Source: a bacterium
Lineage (GTDB): Bacteria; Pseudomonadota; Alphaproteobacteria; Rs-D84; CACZYB01
Assembly (NCBI GenBank): GCA_014803575.1
Contig: JAAVBO010000006.1
Location: 42,679-82,256, forward strand
DNA length: 39,578 bases
Reading direction: 5' to 3'
In this document: piece by piece, positions 8,905-17,505 of the stretch
Layout: each line of letters starts with the position of its first letter
Numbering within the stretch: position 1 is the first letter of the stretch
Notes under the pieces: model-generated
Told to the model about the DNA's origin: nothing
Seen by the model: only the letters and a program-made list of their open reading frames with translations
The model's database searches: none
Program-made: the position numbers and the translations under genes

Positions 8905-8927
8905 ATCGTTCCAAAAAAAAGAACGAT
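8905..8927 (-). promoter_or_regulatory. Leader hairpin directly upstream of licD
   Basis: ATCGTTC (8905-8911) and GAACGAT (8921-8927) form a perfect 7-bp stem 14 bp upstream of the licD ATG, next to its ribosome site. The right arm, extended to 12 bp (8921-8932), is also perfectly complementary to 9057-9068. Confidence 0.45.
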
Positions 8928-9077
8928 TTTTTAGTTTGGTAAAAAGGTAAATATTTATAAATATAAAAAAATCTAAAATGTATAATATAATCAAGAAGAT
9001 AGAAAAAACAAGTTGAAATACTTCCTAATCTAGGATATTATTATTTTTTGTAGTAAAAAAAATCGTTCGTTTTTTTT
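8913..9077. repeat. 165-bp AT-rich segment bounded by inverted repeats
   Basis: The left end, eight A then GAACGATTTTTT (8913-8932), matches the reverse complement of the right end (9057-9077) with a single extra base. This gives terminal inverted repeats of about 20 bp around 124 bp of non-coding AT-rich DNA, which fills most of the licD-dgkA gap. It could be a MITE-like remnant or a pair of regulator sites flanking the licD promoter; a TTGTTT/TATTAT pair with 18-bp spacing lies inside on the minus strand. Confidence 0.4.
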
Positions 9078-9085
9078 GCACTCTA

Positions 9086-9451
9086 TTACAAAAATTTACT
9101 AAATATACTTATCCATACAACAAAGAAATACACAAATGAAAACAAAACAAGAAGGCTTCCCATATCCTTTGTTGCCTTTGATAATTTATGCCAATCGGAC
9201 GAAATCCTGTCGATGCAAGCCTCAATTGAAGAATTTACAATCTCCGCAAACAAAATAAAAAATAATCCGGAAAATAAAATCACTCTTTCAATAATTGAAA
9301 AATCAAATACAAACATCAACACCAATCCGATAACAAAAAATAACAAATCTTGGCGAAAAGCCTCTTCCTCACGGAAAGCAAACAAAAAACCATCAAACGA
9401 ATTTTTGAATGCTGACAAGATACGTTTTATGCCCTTTTTTTCGTGTTTCAT
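9086..9451 (-). CDS. dgkA: Diacylglycerol kinase, DgkA type
   Basis: DgkA phosphorylates diacylglycerol to phosphatidic acid at the inner membrane, recycling lipid. The 121-residue product is the normal size. It has the amphipathic N-terminal helix with EEEAFRQDL, three membrane segments, the catalytic block EIVNSSIEACIDRIS and the HKLSKATKDMGSLLVL motif. It directly abuts pssA with no gap and is the last gene of a psd-pssA-dgkA phospholipid cluster, which supports the role. Confidence 0.93.
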   Translation of the reverse strand: MKHEKKGIKRILSAFKNSFDGFLFAFREEEAFRQDLLFFVIGLVLMFVFDFSIIERVILFSGLFFILFAEIVNSSIEACIDRISSDWHKLSKATKDMGSLLVLFSFVYFFVVWISIFSKFL

Positions 9452-10210
9452 TTAAACCGAATAATCCTTTTTTGCTTTAACAAACTTTAATATAGTTATC
9501 GGAATTGTTAACAAATATATAATACTTATTACAGAAATAGTATACCAGAAATGAAAGTATAGTGATACCAATGCGATTATGAATAAAATCATTACCGGTG
9601 CGATTTCTTCCCTTGTTAATTTTATTTTTTTCAGTGATAAAGTTGGAACTCTACTAATCATTAAAAAGCCGACAATTAACATAAAACAAATTGAAAATGA
9701 TGAATTTTTAAAGATTTCTTCACCTGTTGCTAAATACAAAGATAATGGAATTGTAGCAAGTAATGCACCACCAGGTGCCGGAATACCGGTAAAAAATGAA
9801 TTCCAATATTGCGGAATATTTTCGTTTCCTGTCATAGTATTAAATCTTGCAAGTCTTAATACACAACAGATTGCATAGATAACTGTTGCAAGCCAACCAA
9901 TGCTTTTTATTTCATAGGCGGAAAAGAAAAATAAGATAAATGCAGGTGCAACACCGAAACTTATGCTATCAGCAAGGCTGTCTAATTCAACACCAAATTG
10001 AGATGCCGATTTAAACATTCTTGCAACTCTTCCATCAAATCCATCAAACACCGCAGCCAACATTACGGCAATCAATGCCTTTTCAAAAGCACCTCTGGAT
10101 GCAAGTAAAATTGCGGTTAATCCAGCTACTACTGAGGCAAGTGTAATCATTGCCGGCAGAATTTTTCCAAGGGGAAATAATTTTTTTTCTTCTATGACTT
10201 TTTTGACCAT
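9452..10210 (-). CDS. pssA: CDP-diacylglycerol--serine O-phosphatidyltransferase
   Basis: PssA makes phosphatidylserine from CDP-diacylglycerol and serine. The 252-residue membrane protein carries the CDP-alcohol phosphotransferase signature D-G-x2-A-R-x8-G-x3-D-x3-D as DGRVARMFKSASQFGVELDS plus LAD (around residues 57-82), with the first D in FDGFDGR. About seven hydrophobic segments follow. It sits between psd (11 bp upstream) and dgkA (abutting), so one transcript would encode the two steps to phosphatidylethanolamine plus lipid recycling. Confidence 0.95.
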   Translation of the reverse strand: MVKKVIEEKKLFPLGKILPAMITLASVVAGLTAILLASRGAFEKALIAVMLAAVFDGFDGRVARMFKSASQFGVELDSLADSISFGVAPAFILFFFSAYEIKSIGWLATVIYAICCVLRLARFNTMTGNENIPQYWNSFFTGIPAPGGALLATIPLSLYLATGEEIFKNSSFSICFMLIVGFLMISRVPTLSLKKIKLTREEIAPVMILFIIALVSLYFHFWYTISVISIIYLLTIPITILKFVKAKKDYSV

Positions 10211-10221
10211 TTGTTAAATCC

Positions 10222-10926
10222 CTATTTTTTTAATCTTGCGAGAATTGTTTCACCGCTTACCATTCTTTGGCCTGCCATAACTTCAATATCATATTTTGAC
10301 TTTGGAATATACACATCCAAGCGAGAACCGAATTTGATAAGTCCGAAACGTTCGCCCATTACAACCTCATCATCTTTTTCAATACGTGAAACTATACGAC
10401 GAGCAATAAGTCCCGCGATTTGCACATAACAAACCTTATCCCCATTATCAGTTTCCACCAAAATAAGGTTGCGTTCGTTATCTTTGCTTGCCTTATCCAA
10501 ATCGGCATTGAAAAATTTACCTGCAATGTAAAGGGTTTTAAGCACCTTTCCGCTTACCGGATTTCTGTTCACATGAACATTGAAAAGTGACATAAAGATT
10601 GAAATTTTAACATACTTTTCCGAACCCATTTTCAACTCTTCCGGAAGGGGAGATTCTTTGATTGGAAGCACAATTCCATCTGCTGGTGCAACAATCAATC
10701 CCTCACCCTTTGGGGTATATCTTTCTGGGTCACGAAAGAAATAAAAAGCAAATAACGAAACACCTATCGCCAAAAGTCCCAAAGCATTAGATATAAGAAG
10801 CAATAACACACTTATTGCAAAAAATATTGCAACAATAACTGCCCCTTCATTACTTATTTTAGGAAGCAAAAAACTCCTTATACTCAAATCAATATTTTGC
10901 TTTACTTTTGTTTCTTTTTTCACCAT
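10222..10926 (-). CDS. psd: Phosphatidylserine decarboxylase proenzyme, short form
   Basis: This pyruvoyl enzyme converts phosphatidylserine to phosphatidylethanolamine. The 234-residue length and the order FMSLFNVHVNRNP, GKVLKTLYIAGKFFNADLDK, ERNLILVE and IAGLIARRIV are those of the short (PSD-A) form common in alphaproteobacteria. Self-cleavage should occur at Gly-Ser in GLIKFGSRLDV near the C-terminus, creating the pyruvoyl group on the small subunit. Two N-terminal hydrophobic segments anchor it. AGAAGGAG precedes the ATG. First gene of psd-pssA-dgkA. Confidence 0.95.
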   Translation of the reverse strand: MVKKETKVKQNIDLSIRSFLLPKISNEGAVIVAIFFAISVLLLLISNALGLLAIGVSLFAFYFFRDPERYTPKGEGLIVAPADGIVLPIKESPLPEELKMGSEKYVKISIFMSLFNVHVNRNPVSGKVLKTLYIAGKFFNADLDKASKDNERNLILVETDNGDKVCYVQIAGLIARRIVSRIEKDDEVVMGERFGLIKFGSRLDVYIPKSKYDIEVMAGQRMVSGETILARLKK

Positions 10927-10963
10927 TTTAAACTCCTTCTTTAATAATTAACAGAATAATAAA

Positions 10964-11728
10964 CTACTTATTACGAAAAGTAAATTTATTTTTCAATATT
11001 TCGGGCATTATCCAAACAAGCCTGTAAAGTGCAATATAAAATTTATATGCAAGCTTTGGAAAATTTTTATACCAAGGCCTACGATTTTTCTTTACCATTT
11101 TATAATCAATGGTAGAAGGTCCTTCTTCCTCCCATGATGGAAAAGGAGCAACAGAAAATCCGCGAATTTTATATTTCCAAAACTTTATATATTCGTGATC
11201 GATTGGCACAAACATAGGAAGCAACTTTTCATAATATGATTTTCCTGCCTTTCTGTTTATCAAATACGCACCTGTTTTTGATTGATGAAAAGCATTTAAC
11301 ACAAGCGAGTATTTACCGGTCAACTTCACCGCCCTTACATTTCCACCGCTGTGACCACCGTTAAGCTTTACCAAATCCCACGATTTATTTTTAAGTATAG
11401 CTTTTAATACATCCAAAAAGTCATCTGCAAAAATCATATCATCTTCCAACACAAGAGCAAACTTCTTATCCGAATTTTCACAAAATTCCTTCATCACATT
11501 ATAATGAGAAACGAAACAGGCAACCTCGGTCGGAGTAATATATTTACCGTGGCAACGCTCATACTTTTTCGCATTAACCTCATTTGTCCCAAACTCGGTC
11601 TTCTTTCCGTCAACTGCAGAAATTCGTGTATATGAAAGCCCCAACGCCTTCAACCTTTTATCCATAGATTTCATACGTTCCGGACTTCTGTCAAGGTTTA
11701 TAACATAAACTTCCAAATCCTTAAACAT
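10964..11728 (-). CDS. Glycosyltransferase family 25 (LPS/LOS-type)
   Basis: The product (254 residues) starts with the GT25 hallmark VYVINLDRSPERMKSMDKRL, followed by ISAVDGK, ACFVSHYNVMKEF and the acidic LVLEDDMIFADDF motif (around residue 96), then GAYLINRKAG. GT25 members transfer hexoses, often galactose, to lipo-oligosaccharide cores; substrate cannot be inferred here. The C-terminus is basic with a hydrophobic stretch. It lies 3 bp after parC and 37 bp before psd on the same strand, so it may share a transcript with either. Confidence 0.87.
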   Translation of the reverse strand: MFKDLEVYVINLDRSPERMKSMDKRLKALGLSYTRISAVDGKKTEFGTNEVNAKKYERCHGKYITPTEVACFVSHYNVMKEFCENSDKKFALVLEDDMIFADDFLDVLKAILKNKSWDLVKLNGGHSGGNVRAVKLTGKYSLVLNAFHQSKTGAYLINRKAGKSYYEKLLPMFVPIDHEYIKFWKYKIRGFSVAPFPSWEEEGPSTIDYKMVKKNRRPWYKNFPKLAYKFYIALYRLVWIMPEILKNKFTFRNK

Positions 11729-11731
11729 CTT

Positions 11732-13978
11732 CTACTCCTTATTAAATTTATTTGATTTAGGGAAGCCGTCAGGTGGCATATGACCGACACTTGCACGTTT
11801 GCCCTGCCACATAGAAATATCGGCAACCTTAAAATTCCTGTTTCCATTTACCCAAGTCATTCCGTCATCTTTCTTAAATGTCATCACATCGGAAAGATAA
11901 GTATTCGGCTCCTTATATTTTTGAAGTATCACACCCTTACCACGTGAAAATGAAGGAAGCCCATCAATACCGAAAACAAGAAGCTTTCTGTTGTTGCCAA
12001 CAACCGCAACCATATCATCATCAGCTATAATATTTTTTACGATTAAAAGTTTATCTTTATCCGCCAAATTCATAACTGACTTTCCGTTTTTCGTTTGTGC
12101 GATAAGATCATTTTGCGAAACCTTAAATCCGTATCCGTTAAGTGATGCAAGAAGTATATTCTCATCTTTTTGATAAGGGAACACCTTTATAATCTTTGCA
12201 TCTACCGGAATTTCAAGCATAAGTCGTAAAGGCTCACCATAACCTCTTCCACTTGGGATTTTATTTGCGTCCAAGGTAAAGAATTGCCCCATATCAGTTG
12301 CAAAAACAATTTTATCGTTTGTCATTGCGTGAATTGCAACTGCACGACTGTCCCCTTCCTTGAAAGCAAAATCGCTGTTCAAATCCACGTGATTTTTTAC
12401 ACTTTTTATCCAACCCATATTTGAAAGAATTATTGTAATAGGTTCCTTTGGCGTAAAGTCATAAACAGGCACAACAACATTTTCCACATTTTCATCAATA
12501 ATCGAATAACGCTTACTTAGTTCTTTGTTCTTTGCAAAAACGGAACGTAAATCCTTCACTTCCTCAACAATCTTCTTTAATTTATTTTTCTCATTACTGT
12601 TAAGTTCGGTAAGGCTTGCTTGTTCTTTTTTCAAATTATCCGCTTCTGCCTTTATTTCCATTTCTTCTAATTTACGAAGAGAACGAAGTTTCATATTAAG
12701 TATTGCATCTGCCTGTACATCTGTAAGTTTGAAACGCTCCATCAACCTTGGCTTTGCATCATCATACTCACGAATGATATGTATTACTTCGTCAAGGTTA
12801 AGGTAAGCCGTCAAATATCCCTCCAATATCTCCAACCTGTGGGCTATATTTTCAAGTCGGAAATTTGTGCGACGTGTCAAGACTTCAACTCTGTGTTCAA
12901 CATAAGCTTCCAAAACTTCCTTTAAATTCATAACCTTTGGCACACAGTTTTTATCAAGCACGTTCATATTAAGTGCGAACTTGCTTTCCAATTCGGTATT
13001 TGCAAACAACTGTGCCATCACAATTTTATCATCCACGGTTCGGGATTTAGGTTCAATCACAATTCTTACATCTTCCGCCGATTCATCACGAATATCCGCC
13101 ACGGTGGAAAGTTTTCCGTTTTCAATCAGCTCCGCAATCTTTTCAATCAACTTTGACTTTTGCACTTGATACGGGATTTCGGAAATAACAATTTGATAAT
13201 TGCCATAGGATAAATCCTCACGTTCCCATTTCGCCCTTATCACAAAATTACCGCGACCGGTTTCATAGGCGGAAATAATTGATTCCCTATCCTGACAAAT
13301 GACACCACCGGTCGGAAAATCCGGACCCTTTATATAATCAATAAGTTCGGCAACCTTAATATCCGGATTTTTAATCAAAGCAATTATACCATCGCAAAGT
13401 TCCAAAATGTTATGTGGAGCAATGTTTGTTGCCATACCAACCGCAATACCGTTTGCACCATTGGCAAGCAAATTCGGGAAACCCGCCGGCATAACGCAAG
13501 GCTCTATTTCCTCTCCTGAATAGGTATCCATAAAATCAACTGTATGTTCGTCAAGTCCGTCCATAATTGCAACGGCTGCCTCTGACAACTTTGCCTCTGT
13601 ATAACGCATAGCAGCAGCACTGTCTCCGTCAACGTTTCCAAAGTTGCCCTGTCCCATAACCAAAGGATAGCGAACGGAAAAGCTTTGGGCCAAACGAACC
13701 ATAGCATCATAAATAGATGCATCCCCATGCGGATGATATTTACCCATAACATCACCAACGACACGAGCACATTTTTTATATCCGCTTTTTGGATCAAGTT
13801 TAAGTTGTCGCATTCCATACAAAATTCTTCTGTGGACCGGTTTCAAGCCATCCCTTACATCAGGAAGAGAACGGGACACAATAGTTGACATTGCATAGGC
13901 AAGGTATCTTTCGCTTATTGCCTCTTTTAATTGTTGCGATTTTATGTTTTCCTTTATAACTTTTGCTTCTTCACTCAT
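11732..13978 (-). CDS. parC: DNA topoisomerase IV subunit A
   Basis: ParC cuts and rejoins DNA during decatenation. The 748-residue product has the breakage-reunion domain with [20 protein letters not shown] and the catalytic tyrosine Y126 in [10 protein letters not shown]. The beta-propeller C-terminal domain is short, with blades such as [20 protein letters not shown], as in alphaproteobacterial ParC, and lacks a GyrA box; length also fits ParC and not GyrA. In the quinolone region [15 protein letters not shown], the residue equivalent to E. coli ParC Ser80 is Ala87 and Glu84 is Asp91. It is divergent from recO. parE is not in the window. Confidence 0.93.
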   Translation of the reverse strand: MSEEAKVIKENIKSQQLKEAISERYLAYAMSTIVSRSLPDVRDGLKPVHRRILYGMRQLKLDPKSGYKKCARVVGDVMGKYHPHGDASIYDAMVRLAQSFSVRYPLVMGQGNFGNVDGDSAAAMRYTEAKLSEAAVAIMDGLDEHTVDFMDTYSGEEIEPCVMPAGFPNLLANGANGIAVGMATNIAPHNILELCDGIIALIKNPDIKVAELIDYIKGPDFPTGGVICQDRESIISAYETGRGNFVIRAKWEREDLSYGNYQIVISEIPYQVQKSKLIEKIAELIENGKLSTVADIRDESAEDVRIVIEPKSRTVDDKIVMAQLFANTELESKFALNMNVLDKNCVPKVMNLKEVLEAYVEHRVEVLTRRTNFRLENIAHRLEILEGYLTAYLNLDEVIHIIREYDDAKPRLMERFKLTDVQADAILNMKLRSLRKLEEMEIKAEADNLKKEQASLTELNSNEKNKLKKIVEEVKDLRSVFAKNKELSKRYSIIDENVENVVVPVYDFTPKEPITIILSNMGWIKSVKNHVDLNSDFAFKEGDSRAVAIHAMTNDKIVFATDMGQFFTLDANKIPSGRGYGEPLRLMLEIPVDAKIIKVFPYQKDENILLASLNGYGFKVSQNDLIAQTKNGKSVMNLADKDKLLIVKNIIADDDMVAVVGNNRKLLVFGIDGLPSFSRGKGVILQKYKEPNTYLSDVMTFKKDDGMTWVNGNRNFKVADISMWQGKRASVGHMPPDGFPKSNKFNKE

Positions 13979-14045
13979 AATTAATCCTTTATTTTAGATA
14001 AAACTAAGTCTATAATAAAAAAATAAAAAATCAAAGGAATATTTT

Positions 14046-14777
14046 ATGAAGTGGGAAGATAAAGGTATTTTAATCGCAATAAAAAAGTTTGGCGAAACTG
14101 ACCAGATTGCAACTTTTATTACATCCGAGCACGGACTTTCCAACGGTTTAATAAAGGGTGGAATTTCAAAAAAACAAAAACCGTATCTTCAAATCGGAAA
14201 TTCCTTTAATATCATTTGGAAATCACGATTGGAGGAACAACTTGGCTTTTTTTCATTTGATCCGGTTGATATTTTGGGGACAATGCTTTTTGATAATCCT
14301 TTAAAATTACAATTGTTATCTTCGCTTTGTTCCATATTATATGATGCGTTGGCTGAAAATCAAAATTATCATGAATTATTTATTCAAACGAAATTTTTAA
14401 TTGATAATTTGAAAACTACGCAAAAGGATACGCAACTTCTTCTTCAATATATAATATGGGAAAAAAATTTGCTTGGATTTATCGGATTTGCACTTAATCT
14501 TGATAAATGTAATGCAACAGGCGGGACTGAAAATCTTTGCTATATATCACCAAAAACCGGACATGCCATTTGTAAATCTGCTGGCGAGCCATACAAGGAC
14601 AAGCTACTCCCTCTTCCAAAAATTTGGAAAAAGGAAAACGAGCTGTATCTAAATGAAGTATGCTTTTCTGATTTAAAGGAAGCGTTGGAAATTTTATCTT
14701 TCTTTTTGGAACAAAGGATATATTTTGAAAAAAACAAACCCTTTCCGTTTATAAGAAAGGGGTTGGAAAATTTGTAA
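14046..14777 (+). CDS. recO: DNA repair protein RecO
   Basis: RecO loads RecA onto SSB-coated single strands in gap repair. The 243-residue product opens with MKWEDKGILIAIKKFGETDQ, then HGLSNGLIKGG, the OB-fold pattern of RecO. The helical C-terminal part has LGFIGFALNLDKCNATGGTE and ends YFEKNKPFPFIRKGLENL. A cysteine pattern (Cys in DKCNATG, LCYI and AICK) resembles the structural zinc site of family members. It is divergent from parC, a neighbourhood common in alphaproteobacteria, and ends 5 bp from the convergent mlaC-like gene. Confidence 0.92.
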   Translation: MKWEDKGILIAIKKFGETDQIATFITSEHGLSNGLIKGGISKKQKPYLQIGNSFNIIWKSRLEEQLGFFSFDPVDILGTMLFDNPLKLQLLSSLCSILYDALAENQNYHELFIQTKFLIDNLKTTQKDTQLLLQYIIWEKNLLGFIGFALNLDKCNATGGTENLCYISPKTGHAICKSAGEPYKDKLLPLPKIWKKENELYLNEVCFSDLKEALEILSFFLEQRIYFEKNKPFPFIRKGLENL

Positions 14778-14782
14778 ATACT

Positions 14783-15418
14783 CTACACATCGTCGCTTAA
14801 CTTTAACTTTACAACTTTGTCTTGGATTTTTTCTGTTAAATATTCGACAGGGGATTTGCCCTCTTCACTTCCTGTTTTTAAAATAGGAGCGTATTCGTTT
14901 TTATAGCTCATCGCCATAGAAACTCCCTCTATAATGACATCAATAACTTTATAGCTGTCATCGACTTTCATAATACGCCAATCGACAATAAAATCTTTGT
15001 CCCCCGGATTATTTGAAATTACTTTACTTGAAACAAAATATTGACCTTCTTTTTTGCCCTGTGTTGCATCAGTCACTTGAATTTTTTGATCAGAATATGA
15101 TGCAAACTTTTTTGCAAAAGTATATACATTAAGTTCGGCAAATTCCTTTATGAATTTATCTTTTTGTTCCGGAGTCATATCTCTTGCATATACACCCAAA
15201 ACGAAATTAGAAATAAAATCAAAATTCAAGTTTGCATTTATAACTTTTCTGAATGGCGGGATTCTTTCCGCTGTTGTTTGTAAATCTTTGTTAAAAATTT
15301 TTACAATCGCGTCGTCAATTACATTTTGAGTATACTTTTTAACATTGCTTAAATCATCAGCCGATACGGAAAAAGAAAACATAATAAGCATAGAAAATAT
15401 TGCTAAAAATTTCTTCAT
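14783..15418 (-). CDS. mlaC: MlaC/Ttg2-family periplasmic phospholipid carrier
   Basis: MlaC shuttles phospholipid between outer- and inner-membrane Mla complexes. The 211-residue product has a signal peptide (MKKFLAIFSMLIMFSFSVSA, cleavage after residue 20) and the MlaC-type core: FDFISNFVLGVYARDMTPEQ, KDKFIKEFAELNVYTFAKKF, VDWRIMKVDDSYKVIDVIIE and SMAMSYKNEY. The C-terminal tail is longer and charged. No mlaFEDB genes are beside it here, so it is a detached or orphan member and its partner is unknown. It has its own candidate promoter overlapping the end of sufD and a strong AAGGAGG. Confidence 0.85.
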   Translation of the reverse strand: MKKFLAIFSMLIMFSFSVSADDLSNVKKYTQNVIDDAIVKIFNKDLQTTAERIPPFRKVINANLNFDFISNFVLGVYARDMTPEQKDKFIKEFAELNVYTFAKKFASYSDQKIQVTDATQGKKEGQYFVSSKVISNNPGDKDFIVDWRIMKVDDSYKVIDVIIEGVSMAMSYKNEYAPILKTGSEEGKSPVEYLTEKIQDKVVKLKLSDDV

Positions 15419-15452
15419 ATAAACCTCCTTTTTATATATTTAACATAAAATA

Positions 15453-15481
15453 ACTATAATTAAAAAAAATTAAAAAATCAA
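15453..15481 (-). promoter_or_regulatory. Candidate promoter of the mlaC-like gene
   Basis: TTGATT (15481-15476) and TATAGT (15458-15453) on the minus strand with 17-bp spacing, just after the sufD stop. Confidence 0.5.
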
Positions 15482-15485
15482 GCGG

Positions 15486-16775
15486 TTAATCATCCCAATA
15501 AAACTTTATGAATTCGTCTAAAACTAGACTGTTTTTAATAGATGAAAAGGCACTTAGCAAATAGGATTTGTATATGATATTTTTTGCATCATCTTCGTTT
15601 ATCCCTCTTGTGTTAAGGAAAAATAAATCGTCGTTTTTAATTCCACTGACGGTCGCACCGTGAAAGGCCGATACATTTTGAGAATATATACTTTGAAATG
15701 GTTTTATAAATCCGTTTGCATTTTCTGATAACAGTAAAATTTTTGATAATTGATTAGTTTTTATGTTATCAAGCAAAGCAGAAGTATTAAGCAAAGTTGA
15801 AAATGAAATATTACTGTTGTCATTTGCGACACCAACAAATTCAACATTGGAGCTGGAATTTGATGCAATATGTGAAATATCTGCAACAAAATTTACTTTA
15901 TTTTTTCCAGCGGAATAAACGGAAGTATAAGAATTTAACTCTGCATTACTTAAAATATTAAAGTTATATTTCATATCCATAATTCCGGATTTTGAAATAC
16001 AATTATAAGTATTATATTTTGCCCTATCGCCACATTCCACAAAATCACGCTCTATACATAAAGAATCGTCAGAATTGCTGAAATATCTGTAATGATTAAG
16101 TGTTGAGCCTGCCTTTAAATCAATTTGCAAAACTTTGTTTTCAAAATATTTTGCACCGGAAAGTGAAAGTGACGATTCTAGTAAATCCAACTTTGCCCCC
16201 TCTTCTAACTCTATTATAATTCTGGGAGTTGAAAATAAAACTTTATCATCCGAAATATGAAGTGAAATAATGTGTATAGGTTTAGAAAGTTTTTCACTTT
16301 TGGAAACTTTTAATACTACACCATCGTGTAGATATGCTGAATTTAAACTTACGAATAAGTCATTGCCAATAAAAACTCTGTTTTGTAAAAAATCAGGATT
16401 ATCAATCAGGCAATTATTGATTCCATCGCTGTATATGGAAAACGGCAAATCTTCCTCATCTGAAATTTCTGGTATATATTTCCCATTTACAAGAACTATT
16501 GTATAGGCTTCCATATCAAAGGTTTTATATTTAAAAAGAGTTTCCAATGCAGGAACAAATTTTTCCTTTGCCAAATAAAATTTATTATTTGTAATGAAGT
16601 TTAAGATTGGTTCGCTTATATTCTTCTTATTAAAAATGCGTTTATAGGTATCCATTGCATTACGTTTGAAAGCCAATGTCCACGGATAAAATCCTATATT
16701 ATCAAGATTTTTGTAATCTGATATAAAAGGAATATTTTCTTTTTCATCAACAATGCTAAGTTTTACATCAGACAT
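15486..16775 (-). CDS. sufD: Fe-S cluster assembly protein SufD
   Basis: SufD pairs with SufB in the SufBC2D scaffold. The 429-residue product shares the SufB/SufD beta-helix fold: CLIERDFVECGDRAKYNTYN, then SNVEFVGVANDNSNISFST and the C-terminal SAFHGATVSGIKNDDLFFLN plus TRGINEDDAKNIIYKSYL. The histidine of SAFHGATV corresponds to the conserved SufD histidine of the SufB-SufD interface. It overlaps the sufC end by 8 bp. The N-terminus is divergent. There is no sufS, sufE/sufU or sufA next to it, so desulfurase functions must be encoded elsewhere. Confidence 0.93.
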   Translation of the reverse strand: MSDVKLSIVDEKENIPFISDYKNLDNIGFYPWTLAFKRNAMDTYKRIFNKKNISEPILNFITNNKFYLAKEKFVPALETLFKYKTFDMEAYTIVLVNGKYIPEISDEEDLPFSIYSDGINNCLIDNPDFLQNRVFIGNDLFVSLNSAYLHDGVVLKVSKSEKLSKPIHIISLHISDDKVLFSTPRIIIELEEGAKLDLLESSLSLSGAKYFENKVLQIDLKAGSTLNHYRYFSNSDDSLCIERDFVECGDRAKYNTYNCISKSGIMDMKYNFNILSNAELNSYTSVYSAGKNKVNFVADISHIASNSSSNVEFVGVANDNSNISFSTLLNTSALLDNIKTNQLSKILLLSENANGFIKPFQSIYSQNVSAFHGATVSGIKNDDLFFLNTRGINEDDAKNIIYKSYLLSAFSSIKNSLVLDEFIKFYWDD

Positions 16776-17502
16776 TTTCGAAACCTTCTTTTAATACACA
16801 TTCGGCAAGAGAGCAATCTCCACTTTTTACAATAATACCATTTTTCATAATATGAACAAAGTCTGGGTTTATGTTTGAAATAAGTTGCGGATAGTGGGAA
16901 ACAACTATGAACGATGTTCCCTTTTCCTTTAAATACTCAATAGCCTTTATAATAATATTTACGCTGTCAACATCAACACCGCTGTCCGGTTCATCAAGAA
17001 GTGCAAGTTTTGGTTCCAAAAAAAGCATTTCCAACATACTAAGTCTTTTCTTTTCACCACCGGAAAAGCCGACATTAACCTCTCGTTTAAGCCAAGCATT
17101 AGGAATAGACAGCAACTGACAATACTTATCAGACAATTTAAAAAATTCTGGTGCCGATAATGGAGTTTTGCCATTTGCACGACGGACACTGTTCACAGAA
17201 TATTTAAGCAATGTTGAAACGGAAAGTCCGGAAATTGACGGTGGATTTTGAAAACTTAGAAATATTCCCTTATCCGCAACCTCTGATATAGAAAGTTCGG
17301 ACAAATCCACACCGTCAAAGGAAATACTTCCATCGACAACCTTATATTTTGGATTTTTTATAATTGTATTTAAAAGGGAGCTTTTACCACTTCCATTTAC
17401 ACCCATAATGATATGGGTTTGTCCCTGAGCTATGGTCATATTTACGCCCTTTAAAATTTCCTTATTATCAACATTTACTTTTAAATCTTTTATTTCTAAC
17501 AT
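16768..17502 (-). CDS. sufC: Fe-S cluster assembly ATPase SufC
   Basis: An ABC-type ATPase that powers the SufBCD scaffold. The 244-residue product has Walker A GVNGSGKSS (residues 34-42), the Q-loop at FLSFQNPPSISG, the signature FSGGEKKRLSMLEML, Walker B LALLDEPDSGVDVDSV and the H-loop VVSHYPQL. The FQNPP and DEPDSGVDVD motifs are SufC-specific among ABC ATPases. It is 3 bp from sufB and overlaps sufD by 8 bp, so translation of the three is tightly linked. Confidence 0.97.
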   Translation of the reverse strand: MLEIKDLKVNVDNKEILKGVNMTIAQGQTHIIMGVNGSGKSSLLNTIIKNPKYKVVDGSISFDGVDLSELSISEVADKGIFLSFQNPPSISGLSVSTLLKYSVNSVRRANGKTPLSAPEFFKLSDKYCQLLSIPNAWLKREVNVGFSGGEKKRLSMLEMLFLEPKLALLDEPDSGVDVDSVNIIIKAIEYLKEKGTSFIVVSHYPQLISNINPDFVHIMKNGIIVKSGDCSLAECVLKEGFENV

Positions 17503-17505
17503 TTT

